DNA of 64,000 nt from Pumilibacter muris (lineage in GTDB: Bacteria > Bacillota > Clostridia > Christensenellales > Pumilibacteraceae). Position numbers and translations under genes: made by a program. The stretch is taken from positions 1 to 64,000 of the forward strand of contig NZ_CALPCN010000002.1 in assembly GCF_943193045.1 (NCBI RefSeq). The letters run 5' to 3'. The notes under the pieces were generated by a model. The model worked only from the letters and a program-made list of their open reading frames with translations. It had not been told where the DNA came from and did not search any database. This document shows positions 50,091-58,770 of this stretch, in pieces. How positions within the stretch are numbered: the stretch's first letter is position 1; each line of letters opens with the position of its first letter.

Positions 50091-51170
50091 TTACATCATG
50101 CTTACAACAAACACGAACACCCACATAAGCGCGCACAATCCTATTGCGGCTATATATATCGCAAGCCCGGTTTTTTTACCGCTTTTGGCGTAAAGCGTTT
50201 GCGGCTTTGAAGCGCCGTTTGCGGGAGGAACCAACGGAACAAATTTTTTCGCCTCAACCTGTTCGCTCTCCTCTTCTTCGTGCTCTTCGAGTTTTTCAAC
50301 CGATTCGCCGCAGACCGTCGTTTTCTTTTTCAGTTTGCCCATAAGTCGGCATACAAAAAGTATAGCCGCCGAACACGCGAGCGCAAGCCCCAACGCAATA
50401 AACACCGTTGCCGCGACGTGGGAGGAAAAGAACGAGAACAACCTGTTCACATATTCGGCTATGGGGTTAAAATCGAGCAATACTGCTATTAAATTGCTCA
50501 ATCCGTGAATTATTATCGGCGCAAGCAAATTGCCGCTCTCGATTGCGGCGAGGGCGCAAACAAACCCGAGAAAAAATTGATAAACCGTTTGTTCGGGGTT
50601 CATGTGCATAAGCGAGAACGCCGCCGCGCACAAAGCCGCCGCCGCGTATTTATTGAATTTTGTGCGCAATCCGCTTAAAAGAAATCCGCGAAATATGAGT
50701 TCTTCCACGCACGGCGCGATAATAACCACGAGAATAATTCCAAACGCTAATTTGCCGGGAGTGTCGAAATTTATTCCCGCGCTCAAATTATAGCCTATTT
50801 TATATAAGAACACCGAAAAATACTGCGCGGGAATTATAAAACCCGCAATGCAGAGAACGGGCAACAACAAACTTAAAAAAATGTTCGGTTCGGGCTTTTT
50901 TAAGGGAGCGGATAAAACGGGAGTATATTTTTTAATCACACCGTAATATATGCACGGCACCGAGAAAAACGCAATCTGAAAGCAAAGCATAGCCGCAAAC
51001 TGAAAATAATCGCTGTTAGCTATGTTTTTTCCGAACGCCGCGTCCGCCACTTCCGCCGCAATCGAAACCAAAAACTGCGCGGCAAGATTAGCCGCTATTG
51101 CGAGCAAGTAAATAAGAACGCCGTCTATCCCTACTTCTTTTCTCTTTCTTTCCTTAACATTCATACGCAT
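50091..51170 (-). CDS. CPBP-family intramembrane metalloprotease (2)
   Basis: A 359-aa relative of the neighbouring gene: PCVEELIFRGFLLSG (EExxxR), AFSLMHMNPEQTVYQFF and HGLSNLIAVLLDFNP are the motifs. Charged cytoplasmic-looking segment before the last helix, as in the neighbour (EKLEEHEEEESEQVEAKK). GGGAG lies 7 nt before the ATG. The pair probably arose by duplication; they read 50091 then 48932 as one transcript with rlmH. Confidence 0.88.
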   Translation of the reverse strand: MRMNVKERKRKEVGIDGVLIYLLAIAANLAAQFLVSIAAEVADAAFGKNIANSDYFQFAAMLCFQIAFFSVPCIYYGVIKKYTPVLSAPLKKPEPNIFLSLLLPVLCIAGFIIPAQYFSVFLYKIGYNLSAGINFDTPGKLAFGIILVVIIAPCVEELIFRGFLLSGLRTKFNKYAAAALCAAAFSLMHMNPEQTVYQFFLGFVCALAAIESGNLLAPIIIHGLSNLIAVLLDFNPIAEYVNRLFSFFSSHVAATVFIALGLALACSAAILFVCRLMGKLKKKTTVCGESVEKLEEHEEEESEQVEAKKFVPLVPPANGASKPQTLYAKSGKKTGLAIYIAAIGLCALMWVFVFVVSMM

Positions 51171-51183
51171 TTAAATCTCCCGC

Positions 51184-51966
51184 TCACACTATTTCCATAA
51201 GAGCCGTAAACCTATCGGCGCAAGCCACTTCAAGTCCAACGTCGGGCGCGGTTCCCGACGCCGCAAGAGCTCGGCGGCAAACGTCATAAGCAAGTTCGGG
51301 GTAGTTGTTTTCGCGGCTGAGGTGCGCGAGAATAAAATGGCGCACGCCGTGTTTTGCAAGCTTAACAATAGCCTGCGCGCAGTCCTCGTTAGATAAATGC
51401 CCTTTCGCGCTCAAAATTCGAAGCTTTAACGCATGGGAATACGAACGGTTCGCCGCCAAAAGTTCGGGCGAATGATTACATTCGAGCATAACAAGGTCGC
51501 TGTCTTGCGCCGACTCCAACACTCCGTCCGGAAGATACCCCGTGTCGGTAACGTAAGATATTTTCTTTCCTCCGCACATAAGATTAAATCCGACGCAAAA
51601 AACGTCGTGACTCAAAGCGAGCGGCGACACCGTTATGTCGCCCACATAAAAATCTTCGAACGAAAAAGTGCGGAATTTTCGGGAGAACGCTCCCGTCCGT
51701 TCGAGTTCCGCCGCAGTCCGTTCGTGCGCGTACACCTGCACCGACGGATATTTTTTCATTAAAGCGGCGAGCCCCGCCGTGTGGTCGGAATGGCGGTGCG
51801 TTACGAGCACGCTCACCCGCCCGCAATCGGAACCGAGCACTTTAAGAGCTTTCTCTATTCTGCCGAGCGCCACGCCCGCGTCTATAATAAGTTCGGTATT
51901 TCCGCCCGCAACGTAAGTACAGTTCCCCGTGCTTCCGCTGAACAGGCTGCAAATTTTAAGACTCAT
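51184..51966 (-). CDS. walJ: MBL-fold hydrolase YycJ/WalJ
   Basis: A 260-aa metallo-beta-lactamase-fold protein of the YycJ/WalJ group: MSLKICSLFSGSTGNC start and VTHRHSDHTAGLAAL (HxHxDH form) and LSNEDCAQAIVKL. WalJ proteins are nucleases or metallo-hydrolases connected to the WalRK system in Bacilli; walRK is absent here. The start codon is fixed by the family N-terminus, has no Shine-Dalgarno and has TATAAT 6 nt upstream. It leads the run toward the CPBP genes (gap 13 nt). Confidence 0.9.
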   Translation of the reverse strand: MSLKICSLFSGSTGNCTYVAGGNTELIIDAGVALGRIEKALKVLGSDCGRVSVLVTHRHSDHTAGLAALMKKYPSVQVYAHERTAAELERTGAFSRKFRTFSFEDFYVGDITVSPLALSHDVFCVGFNLMCGGKKISYVTDTGYLPDGVLESAQDSDLVMLECNHSPELLAANRSYSHALKLRILSAKGHLSNEDCAQAIVKLAKHGVRHFILAHLSRENNYPELAYDVCRRALAASGTAPDVGLEVACADRFTALMEIV

Positions 51967-51972
51967 GCCTTA

Positions 51973-52001
51973 ATTATACTTTATTATCGCAATAATTGCA
52001 A
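51973..52001 (-). promoter_or_regulatory. walJ promoter placed for a leaderless mRNA
   Basis: TTGCAA (51996-52001), 17-bp spacer, TATAAT (51973-51978), then 6 nt to the ATG at 51966. Back-to-back with the fumA promoter; the -35 boxes are 5 bp apart. Confidence 0.8.
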
Positions 52002-52006
52002 ATAAT

Positions 52007-52035
52007 TTTACATTACAAAAATATTATGCTATACT
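52007..52035 (+). promoter_or_regulatory. fumA promoter placed for a leaderless mRNA
   Basis: TTTACA (52007-52012), 17-bp spacer, TATACT (52030-52035), then 6 nt to the ATG at 52042. Confidence 0.8.
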
Positions 52036-52041
52036 AATCGC

Positions 52042-52866
52042 ATGAGAACTTTAAAAGCCGACGATATAATTATTCCCTTAGCCGACGGAATAAAACGCGC
52101 GCTAACCCATGTGGATTGCAAAGCGCTCGAACTGCTCAAACAAGCCGAGCAAAACGAAACTTCGGCGCTCTGCAAATGGGCGCTCGGGCAAATAGTGCAA
52201 AACGACGAGCTTGCCGCGCGAGAAAACGCCTACGCTTGCCAAGATTGCGGACAAGCAATGCTTTTCGTGTCGGTTGGGCAACAACTTAGAATAAAAGGCG
52301 AACTTACGGCGGCGCTCAATAAAGCCGTGCAAGAGGGCTACTCCACCGCCAGAAAGTCGGTTGCCGACCCGCTCACGCGGCTCAACACGCAAACCAACAC
52401 CCCCGCCGTTATTCATTACGACATTATAGAGGGCGACTCGCTTTCGGTGCGCTATATGGCTAAGGGCGCGGGCAGCGAGAATATGAGCAAAACTTATATG
52501 CTAACACCGTCTAAGGGGACGGACGGAATTGTGAACTGCGTTGTGGATTGCGTAAAATCGGCGGGTTCTTCGCCGTGCCCCCCTATTATTCTCGGAGTGG
52601 GAATAGGCGGCACTATGGACTTGTGCGCGCTTCTCAGCAAAAAAGCGCTCGTTTTTACCGATAAGCCGAAACGCGCCGACGAGACGGAACTCGAAAAACG
52701 CATACTTAAAGCGGTGAACGAAACGGGGATAGGCGCTCAGGGTTTTGGCGGAAGCATAACGGCGCTGTCGGCGCACGTTATGACGGCGCCCACTCATATA
52801 GGCATGTTGCCCGTAGGCGTAACGATTCAATGCCATAGCGACAGAAAATTCGAAATTGTTTTTTAA
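52042..52866 (+). CDS. fumA: Fumarate hydratase (class I), alpha subunit
   Basis: A 274-aa subunit of the oxygen-sensitive [4Fe-4S] fumarase (or tartrate dehydratase-type enzyme). Cluster cysteines lie in AYACQDCGQAM (about residues 72-82), and GVGIGGTMDLCALLSKKAL and QGFGGSITALSAHV are characteristic. The true substrate of two-subunit enzymes cannot be told from sequence. No ribosome site: leaderless start. The beta gene follows 45 nt on. Confidence 0.9.
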   Translation: MRTLKADDIIIPLADGIKRALTHVDCKALELLKQAEQNETSALCKWALGQIVQNDELAARENAYACQDCGQAMLFVSVGQQLRIKGELTAALNKAVQEGYSTARKSVADPLTRLNTQTNTPAVIHYDIIEGDSLSVRYMAKGAGSENMSKTYMLTPSKGTDGIVNCVVDCVKSAGSSPCPPIILGVGIGGTMDLCALLSKKALVFTDKPKRADETELEKRILKAVNETGIGAQGFGGSITALSAHVMTAPTHIGMLPVGVTIQCHSDRKFEIVF

Positions 52867-52911
52867 CGGACATACTCGGCTTTGCTCGCAAAAAAATAGG
52901 AGATAAGCATT

Positions 52912-53433
52912 ATGAAACATTACGATTTGCCGCTTTCGCCCGAAAGCGCGGCGGAACTTCGTTGCGGCGATATTGTGGAAATATCCGGCTTCGTGCTGAC
53001 GGCACGCGATGCGGCGCATAAAAAAATTTGCGAAGCGCTGAAAAACGGCGAGCCTCTCCCGTTCGATTTAAGCGGCGCGGCGATTTATTATTGCGGACCT
53101 ACTCCCGCTTGCAACGGCGAAATTATAGGCAGTTGCGGCCCCACCACAAGTTCGAGAATGGACGACTACGCCCCCGCCTTAATGGAAGCGGGCGTTAAAG
53201 TTATGCTCGGAAAAGGAAAACGAAGCCCCGAAGTAAACGACGCCGTTAAAAAACACGGCGCAATATATTTCGCCGCAATAGGCGGAGCGGGCGCGCTTTA
53301 TAAGCACAAAATAAAAAGTTGCGAGCTTGTGGCGTATCCCGAACTCGGCTGCGAAGCGGTGCGCAAGCTATATATTGAAAACGTAGAACTTCTTGTTGCA
53401 ACCGACAGCTACGGAAACACCTGTTTAAAGTAA
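52912..53433 (+). CDS. fumB: Fumarate hydratase (class I), beta subunit
   Basis: A 173-aa beta subunit; GPTPACNGEIIGSCGPTTSSRMDDY and IYFAAIGGAGAL match the family (catalytic-side Ser/Thr-rich loop). It has its own AGGAG site 9-10 nt before the ATG, unlike the alpha gene. A terminator follows. Confidence 0.92.
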   Translation: MKHYDLPLSPESAAELRCGDIVEISGFVLTARDAAHKKICEALKNGEPLPFDLSGAAIYYCGPTPACNGEIIGSCGPTTSSRMDDYAPALMEAGVKVMLGKGKRSPEVNDAVKKHGAIYFAAIGGAGALYKHKIKSCELVAYPELGCEAVRKLYIENVELLVATDSYGNTCLK

Positions 53434-53492
53434 AAACGATAATTCAAAACTGCAAGTTTATTAAAACGCTCAACAATTAAAAACAGCATAAC

Positions 53493-53526
53493 AAAAAGCG
53501 ACGATTTTAATAACCGTCGCTTTTTT
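53493..53526. terminator. Bidirectional terminator, fumB / GH99-like gene
   Basis: AAAAAGCGACG/CGTCGCTTTTT (53493-53503 with 53515-53525), 11-nt loop, T tracts on both strands. Confidence 0.9.
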
Positions 53527-53568
53527 GTTTCGTTAAATTACGGGTGCGAGACTCCTTGCAACAATAAA

Positions 53569-55461
53569 TCAATAACCGTACTTATAATTGAGTCTGCCTA
53601 TGGGAGCGCTGTCGCCCGTGCGGTAATAGTCGAGATAATTAAATTCGTCGGCTTCTTTCACGTTGTCGGTAACTTTGAACTCTATATCGTAATTTGTTGC
53701 GCTTAGCCCCAAATCGGAAAGTTTGGCTCTTACAACCATAACGTTGCCCTCAACAAACAAATCCGCAGTGCCGCAATCAACCAACTTGCCGCCGCTCGCT
53801 TTTTGAACGGTAGTTTTGTTGCCGTCTACCGAGCGGTTAAGCACATAGTTATAGCCGTTGTAGCTTTCGGTTGCGTTCTGCGTTTTAAGCCAAATATTCA
53901 TCCAGCCCTTGTCGCCGCTTTCATAGTCGGTAATTTTCTCACCCGCAACAGTCACGCGGAAATAAACGTATTCGTCGTCGCGCGCAACCTTTACGGTTGA
54001 AATGTCGTTTCTGCCCGACCTATCGACATATTTGGGAGTTAGGATTTTATCGTAAGTATACCCTTTCGCGTCGCGGTCTTTGCAGTCGTTCGTAAAGTCA
54101 ACGTATTCCGCCTTAACGTTTGCCCACGCTTCGTCGTCTTTCGTTATATCGAGCGTAGTTTTGGGGTAGATATAGTGTTTCGCTTCGGTATAGTTATACT
54201 CCCGAACTTTTTGCGTCATTAGTAGATACGAATTGTCGCCGTTGTTTTCCGACGGTTCTATATCGCGCGAATACTCGGCGTTGTAGGTGTCCACAGTGAA
54301 ATAAACTCCGTTCGCGTCTTTCATTTTAATAGCAATCCATTCGTTCCAACCTGTCATAAACGCAAAACGCACGTCGTCTTTATTATCGAGAACGGTTTTC
54401 CATTGCCCTTGAAAGTTTATATCCTCCCTCCAACGCGAATGGTCGGTAACCATAGTGGTGGGGTCGTAGCCGCGCGCCTGCGTTCCCACAAGGTCGGAGA
54501 AACGAATTGTAACGTGTTGCCCTATCGAAACGTTCATCCAACCGTTGTGGTTATATTGCGGATAATTAAAATCCATCCACGGCACGCCTTCTTCCTCAGG
54601 CGCCTCGTTAGGCCACTGACGCGCTTTAAACTCGAAAAGCTCGAACATTGCTTTTTCGGTAGCGTCCGACATATTGAGTCCGTAATATTGAGCCGCGCCC
54701 TTATCGTAAAAATCCTGATGCATGGTAATAAGCGGCTTTCCGTCGGGACAGAACCACAACGATTTATATGTGTCGGTTGCGTAGGCGAAGTTATACACCT
54801 CTTTCAAACAGCGAAGATAACTGCTCGGAGTGGCGAGGTAATACATAATTTTGGGAACGTTCCAACCCGCCTCTTGATATTCCAAAAGCACGTCGAACAA
54901 TACTTTCGCCACATTTTGATAGGTGAATCCGTTCGTGCAGTCGAACACGAGAAAATCTATTCCCGCCGCCACAAACATTTCCACATGCTTGCGAATAACC
55001 CACTCGTCGGTGGAATTGTAATATCCGAAAGCGGATTCGCCCCAGTGGTGGTAATAGCCGGTAGGCGTGTCGGGCGTGTCGGTTTGGAAAGCGTCGTTGT
55101 CTTGTCCGTCCTTAGTGATTTTGGAGATGTCGAAAATCACTTTGCCTTGCGCGTGAGTGCCGAGCCAAAGAAAGTAGAAAAGCCCCACATATTTGTCGCC
55201 GTTTTCCTGCCCGTCTACCGTAAGAATTGTTCTGCCGAAATCGTCTACTCCCGTAGTGTTATACATTGTGTATTGCTGAGGAGTGAGCGAACGGGTGTCT
55301 TCCACGCGCAAATTTTCGTCGTAAGGGACGTATACGTTCGTATTGTCGTCTTCTCCCGGATTGTTCGAATCGCTCGGATTCTTTACGCTGTCGCAAGCGA
55401 CAAGCGCAAAAAGCATTAAGCACGACAGCACTACCGCGATAAGTTTTTTTATTCTGCTCAT
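53569..55461 (-). CDS. GH99/GH71-like secreted glycosidase lipoprotein
   Basis: A 630-aa lipoprotein: signal, then lipobox LVAC (Cys23). The catalytic part (about 85-440) begins YVGLFYFLWLGTHAQGK, has AGIDFLVFDCTNGFTYQ and ends around FMTGWNEWIAIK (the WNEW motif seen in GH99-like and related glycan-active barrels). The C-terminal part (about 440-630) resembles a CBM9-type carbohydrate-binding fold (EYVYFRVTVAG...NIWLKTQN...YNYVLNR). Expected substrates are alpha-mannan-like or other host/plant glycans, but this is not resolved by sequence. It is last in the sugar-transport cluster. Confidence 0.7.
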   Translation of the reverse strand: MSRIKKLIAVVLSCLMLFALVACDSVKNPSDSNNPGEDDNTNVYVPYDENLRVEDTRSLTPQQYTMYNTTGVDDFGRTILTVDGQENGDKYVGLFYFLWLGTHAQGKVIFDISKITKDGQDNDAFQTDTPDTPTGYYHHWGESAFGYYNSTDEWVIRKHVEMFVAAGIDFLVFDCTNGFTYQNVAKVLFDVLLEYQEAGWNVPKIMYYLATPSSYLRCLKEVYNFAYATDTYKSLWFCPDGKPLITMHQDFYDKGAAQYYGLNMSDATEKAMFELFEFKARQWPNEAPEEEGVPWMDFNYPQYNHNGWMNVSIGQHVTIRFSDLVGTQARGYDPTTMVTDHSRWREDINFQGQWKTVLDNKDDVRFAFMTGWNEWIAIKMKDANGVYFTVDTYNAEYSRDIEPSENNGDNSYLLMTQKVREYNYTEAKHYIYPKTTLDITKDDEAWANVKAEYVDFTNDCKDRDAKGYTYDKILTPKYVDRSGRNDISTVKVARDDEYVYFRVTVAGEKITDYESGDKGWMNIWLKTQNATESYNGYNYVLNRSVDGNKTTVQKASGGKLVDCGTADLFVEGNVMVVRAKLSDLGLSATNYDIEFKVTDNVKEADEFNYLDYYRTGDSAPIGRLNYKYGY

Positions 55462-55520
55462 TATAAAAACCGTAACCTCCTGTTTTAAAATGTTTTTTAT
55501 GCGAAAACAAAAAAGAAAAT

Positions 55521-55562
55521 TTTTCCACGCAAGAGTAAGTCTTGCGTGGAAAACGTTCTCTT
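55521..55562 (-). terminator. Hairpin between the Ig-like protein gene and the GH99-like gene
   Basis: 14-bp perfect stem (TTTTCCACGCAAGA at 55521-55534 with TCTTGCGTGGAAAA at 55540-55553). Read on the minus strand it is followed by TTTTCTTTTTT. It would reduce, not necessarily stop, transcription into the next gene. Confidence 0.7.
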
Positions 55563-55572
55563 ATTAAAACAA

Positions 55573-58500
55573 TTATTTGTTATTCTTTCCGCGCAAACGT
55601 AAACCCGCAATGCCTACGAACGCCGCAAGAAGCGCGCAACCCAAAAGCGCGAAATCCGCAGCCATCGTGCCGCCGCAACCAACTTTTTTCTTACTCGGTT
55701 CGGTCCCGCCCTGATTGTCGTCGTCGGGTTTGTTGTCGTCGCCGCTGCCGTCGCCTTCAACGGTAACCTCGTAATCAAGAGTTCCGTTCGAGAAGTATAT
55801 GGTAACGGTTTGCTTGCCCGCTTTATCGAACTCCACGTCGGAATAGAACATTCTGTTCGTTACAACAATATCTTCTTCGAATCCGTCTTGATATACGGCG
55901 TGCAAAACCATGTCGGTGCAATCGAACGTTTCGCCGAGCTTATAAACGGTTTTTGCGGGAGCCGTTTTAACGGTGAGCGACGAAGCGAGCGTATTGCCGC
56001 TTTCGTCCTGTTTGAGCACGCGGCACCATTCGTTGTCGTCGCTGTTGTTGTAAAGAATTACGTCTCGCGTGAGGCACGCAAATTTTTCGCGTTTAATTTT
56101 AGACGCGTTTTCTTTTGTTGCTGCGGGCCAGTTGTCTACCGTAGAAGAATAATATTGCAAGCCCGCCTTAAACACAACGGTGCCTATTATTTGAGCGTTT
56201 TCATTGCTTTCGTCGTAGTTGGGGTCTAAATCGCTGTAACAAAGTTGGTTTGCGTCGTTATTCAACGTTATAACGAGCTGACGTCCGAACCAACCCATCC
56301 ATTGAATCTCGCCTTTGTTCATCCATTCGGTTGCCGTAACGCCGTTAATCACAATATAATCGGCAAAATCGGGTTGCACGATTGTTTTGATGTAGTCGTG
56401 TTGCGAACCCAAAGCTTTAACGCTGTCTCTGCCCGCAATCATGCAAGCTTTCGCTGGAATAGCTTCGGCGTTTTTGCCGAACAAATCGACGCGAACCGTT
56501 ATGTTTCTGCTGTTCTTTTCCGCCGAGAACGGAGCCTCCAACGACCAATCGAGAGTCATGCCGTAACTGCCGTCATACGTTACTTCCGCTTCGAACGTGG
56601 TTGTTTGCCCGTTGTAAGTTACTTCAACATTCTGTTTGCCTTCCACGAAAACGTTAAAGTTTCCGAACGCTACCGTTGCAAACTCTTCCGCAGTAAGAAC
56701 GCGTTTTTCGGTGCTCACTTGGTCGCCGTCGGTAACGGTATAAACGGCGGTAATCTCTATGCCGTTCCAGCTGTAATCGTAATCGCCGAGTTCGTAAACG
56801 GTTTTCGCGGGAGCTTTGGTAACTTCAATACTCGAAAGTTCGGACGTAACATTTCTTACGTTCACCGTAAACGTGGTTGTGGCTCCGCTCGCATAAGTTA
56901 CGGTAACCGTCTTTTCTCCCGCCGTCTCGGTGTTGTAATCAAGCGTATAATACTTTTGAGCAACGTCCCATGTTTTTCCGTTGCAATACGCTGTAACTTT
57001 AAGATTCACGAGGTCTATTTCTTCGCCGAGCGAAAGTTCTCCGCCCGAATATGTTGCGGCAATCGAATCTGCAAACCTAATCCAAACGGCTTTAAAACCT
57101 GTTTTCGTAGCCGTTTTTTCATGCAAACAAACGGTAACGTTTTCTTTGAAAACGGCGTTTTCCACCGTGTAGTAGTCTTTAATCTTATCTTCGGTTGCGT
57201 CGGCTCCCAAATTTTTGGCGTCCGCTTGAACCCACTGGTATCCCGCAAGGAAAGTAACTTTTTCAACGTTTTGCAACCAAGTCTGTTTTTCGGCGTTGTC
57301 TTTATCAGCCTGCAACGTTATTCTGCCATTCGACCAAAGAACGAGCGAATCGAACTTACCGTCGGCTATCCACTCTTTTGCGGTTTTAGTAACGCCGCCG
57401 TGCGTTACTTCCAAATAATCGGTAACGTGCACATTCGCCACTTTATCGAGGTATCCGATAGAGTTTGTTTTAACCGCGACGCCGCTCGCTATAACATATA
57501 CGCCCAAGTAGCCGTTGTCTTTATTGTACACGGCTTTGGCGGAGTCGTATTCGTATTCGACGTTGAGCCCTTTCGAAGTGTCGGGTTCGCTTACGTTCAA
57601 CGTGATATTCGCCGTTTTAGTCGTGTCGGCGTGAGTATAAGTAATCGCCATTTGTTGGCTTGCGATAGTGGAAAGCGCCGATTTGGGCGCACCCCATGTG
57701 TCGTAATTCGAACACATTTCTTTCGTCACGTCAACGTCCATAGTGGAACTGTCGGTAAAGTGCAAGGTTGCAACAAGGTCCGTTAAATCGAGCGATTCGA
57801 AACGGTTCGCCGAAATAGACTCTTTATTGAAAGTGATGCTGTCGAGCGTTCTCGTGGGCGCAACAACTTCAACTTCGACTGTTTGAGTTCTGCCGTGATA
57901 CGAAATCGTAACGTTATGCTTATCGCCCACGTTCGCGGCAGCGTAATCGTAGTCGCTAACCGCATACTCCCCTGCGGGAATAACCTTATTTGTGCCGTCG
58001 TCGAAAGTAGCGGTAACCGTCACACCCGAAAAATCGATGCGGTCGCCGCGTCCTACCGTTGCGGGCACGTTAGCAACGGTAATGCCGGACGCGCGGTTTT
58101 GCCATTTTTCCTTGCCGCTGTTGTTGTTTAACGAACCGTAACCGTCCGTCCAAAGAGAAACGTCTTTTGTAAGCGCGGTTCCCTCAATTTTAACGGGAGC
58201 ATTTGCGGGTCCCGTATACCAGGTAAAGCCCGTTTGAAAGGTTACGGAACGAATATTAGTGGGATAATTCGCATTTCCCGCTAAGCAAAATACGATTTTG
58301 CCGCCGTCGAATCTTCCAACCCAATCGATTCCGTGTCCGATATATTCCGTTAGGCATTTTTCGGTTATCACGCCGTTAGCGTCAGTTGCGCCAATCATGA
58401 TTTTGCTAAGATAATTTGCGTCGGCTGTCAACAAATTATTCGACTGCCCGCCGCCCGCAAACGGGAACACGTCCGCCGTGTCTTTACCGCCGTTCAAAGT

Positions 58501-58746
58501 TAAGCCGTCTGCCGAACCCTCGAACCGCACGGGGAACTGCATCCAACCGTTTCCGGGCATGCCGTCTGCTCTCGCAACGGGAGTGCCGACCGCGTCGATA
58601 ATCATTTTAATCGAGCTTTCGCTTTTAGCTCCGTCTTCTTCGGCTTTCGCCGTAGTCGTTTGCATAAATACGAACATCGTCATTGCAGCCATAATAAGCA
58701 ATGCAACGAGCGACGCCGCAAAAATGCGTTTTGCCTTGATTTTCAT
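55573..58746 (-). CDS. Large surface protein: three repeated modules and Ig-like domains
   Basis: A 1,057-aa exported protein. Signal peptide (1-38), then a module of about 130-170 aa occurring three times (about 45-215, 400-560, 740-910), each ending with a V-x-F-x-x-G-x-x-W/Y-Y-type block and a following (K/E)xVxL strand, and separated by four or more Big_3-type Ig-like domains (pattern Y-x-L-G...G-V-x-V-x-A-x-F-x-D-G...V-x-V). The C-terminus has an acidic Gly/Asp spacer, then KKVGCGGTMAADFALLGCAL, a hydrophobic helix and RGKNNK. That resembles a Cys-containing C-terminal sorting signal and is not LPXTG. ATG 58746 is preferred (AAAGGAG, 9 nt); 58752 would be 3 nt. Glycan binding is inferred from the neighbours only. 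Confidence 0.75.
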   Translation of the reverse strand: MKIKAKRIFAASLVALLIMAAMTMFVFMQTTTAKAEEDGAKSESSIKMIIDAVGTPVARADGMPGNGWMQFPVRFEGSADGLTLNGGKDTADVFPFAGGGQSNNLLTADANYLSKIMIGATDANGVITEKCLTEYIGHGIDWVGRFDGGKIVFCLAGNANYPTNIRSVTFQTGFTWYTGPANAPVKIEGTALTKDVSLWTDGYGSLNNNSGKEKWQNRASGITVANVPATVGRGDRIDFSGVTVTATFDDGTNKVIPAGEYAVSDYDYAAANVGDKHNVTISYHGRTQTVEVEVVAPTRTLDSITFNKESISANRFESLDLTDLVATLHFTDSSTMDVDVTKEMCSNYDTWGAPKSALSTIASQQMAITYTHADTTKTANITLNVSEPDTSKGLNVEYEYDSAKAVYNKDNGYLGVYVIASGVAVKTNSIGYLDKVANVHVTDYLEVTHGGVTKTAKEWIADGKFDSLVLWSNGRITLQADKDNAEKQTWLQNVEKVTFLAGYQWVQADAKNLGADATEDKIKDYYTVENAVFKENVTVCLHEKTATKTGFKAVWIRFADSIAATYSGGELSLGEEIDLVNLKVTAYCNGKTWDVAQKYYTLDYNTETAGEKTVTVTYASGATTTFTVNVRNVTSELSSIEVTKAPAKTVYELGDYDYSWNGIEITAVYTVTDGDQVSTEKRVLTAEEFATVAFGNFNVFVEGKQNVEVTYNGQTTTFEAEVTYDGSYGMTLDWSLEAPFSAEKNSRNITVRVDLFGKNAEAIPAKACMIAGRDSVKALGSQHDYIKTIVQPDFADYIVINGVTATEWMNKGEIQWMGWFGRQLVITLNNDANQLCYSDLDPNYDESNENAQIIGTVVFKAGLQYYSSTVDNWPAATKENASKIKREKFACLTRDVILYNNSDDNEWCRVLKQDESGNTLASSLTVKTAPAKTVYKLGETFDCTDMVLHAVYQDGFEEDIVVTNRMFYSDVEFDKAGKQTVTIYFSNGTLDYEVTVEGDGSGDDNKPDDDNQGGTEPSKKKVGCGGTMAADFALLGCALLAAFVGIAGLRLRGKNNK

Positions 58747-58770
58747 AAACATTTTCTCCTTTATATTTTT

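Noticed and set aside
55573-55620. LPXTG sortase signal at the end of the large surface protein
   Set aside because: The tail has GCGG before the helix and no LPXTG or close variant.
56245-57786. Long plus-strand open frame (513 codons) opposite the surface protein gene
   Set aside because: It lies wholly antisense to a well-supported gene with a signal peptide and domain repeats; no ribosome site or promoter; composition is that of a reversed coding strand.
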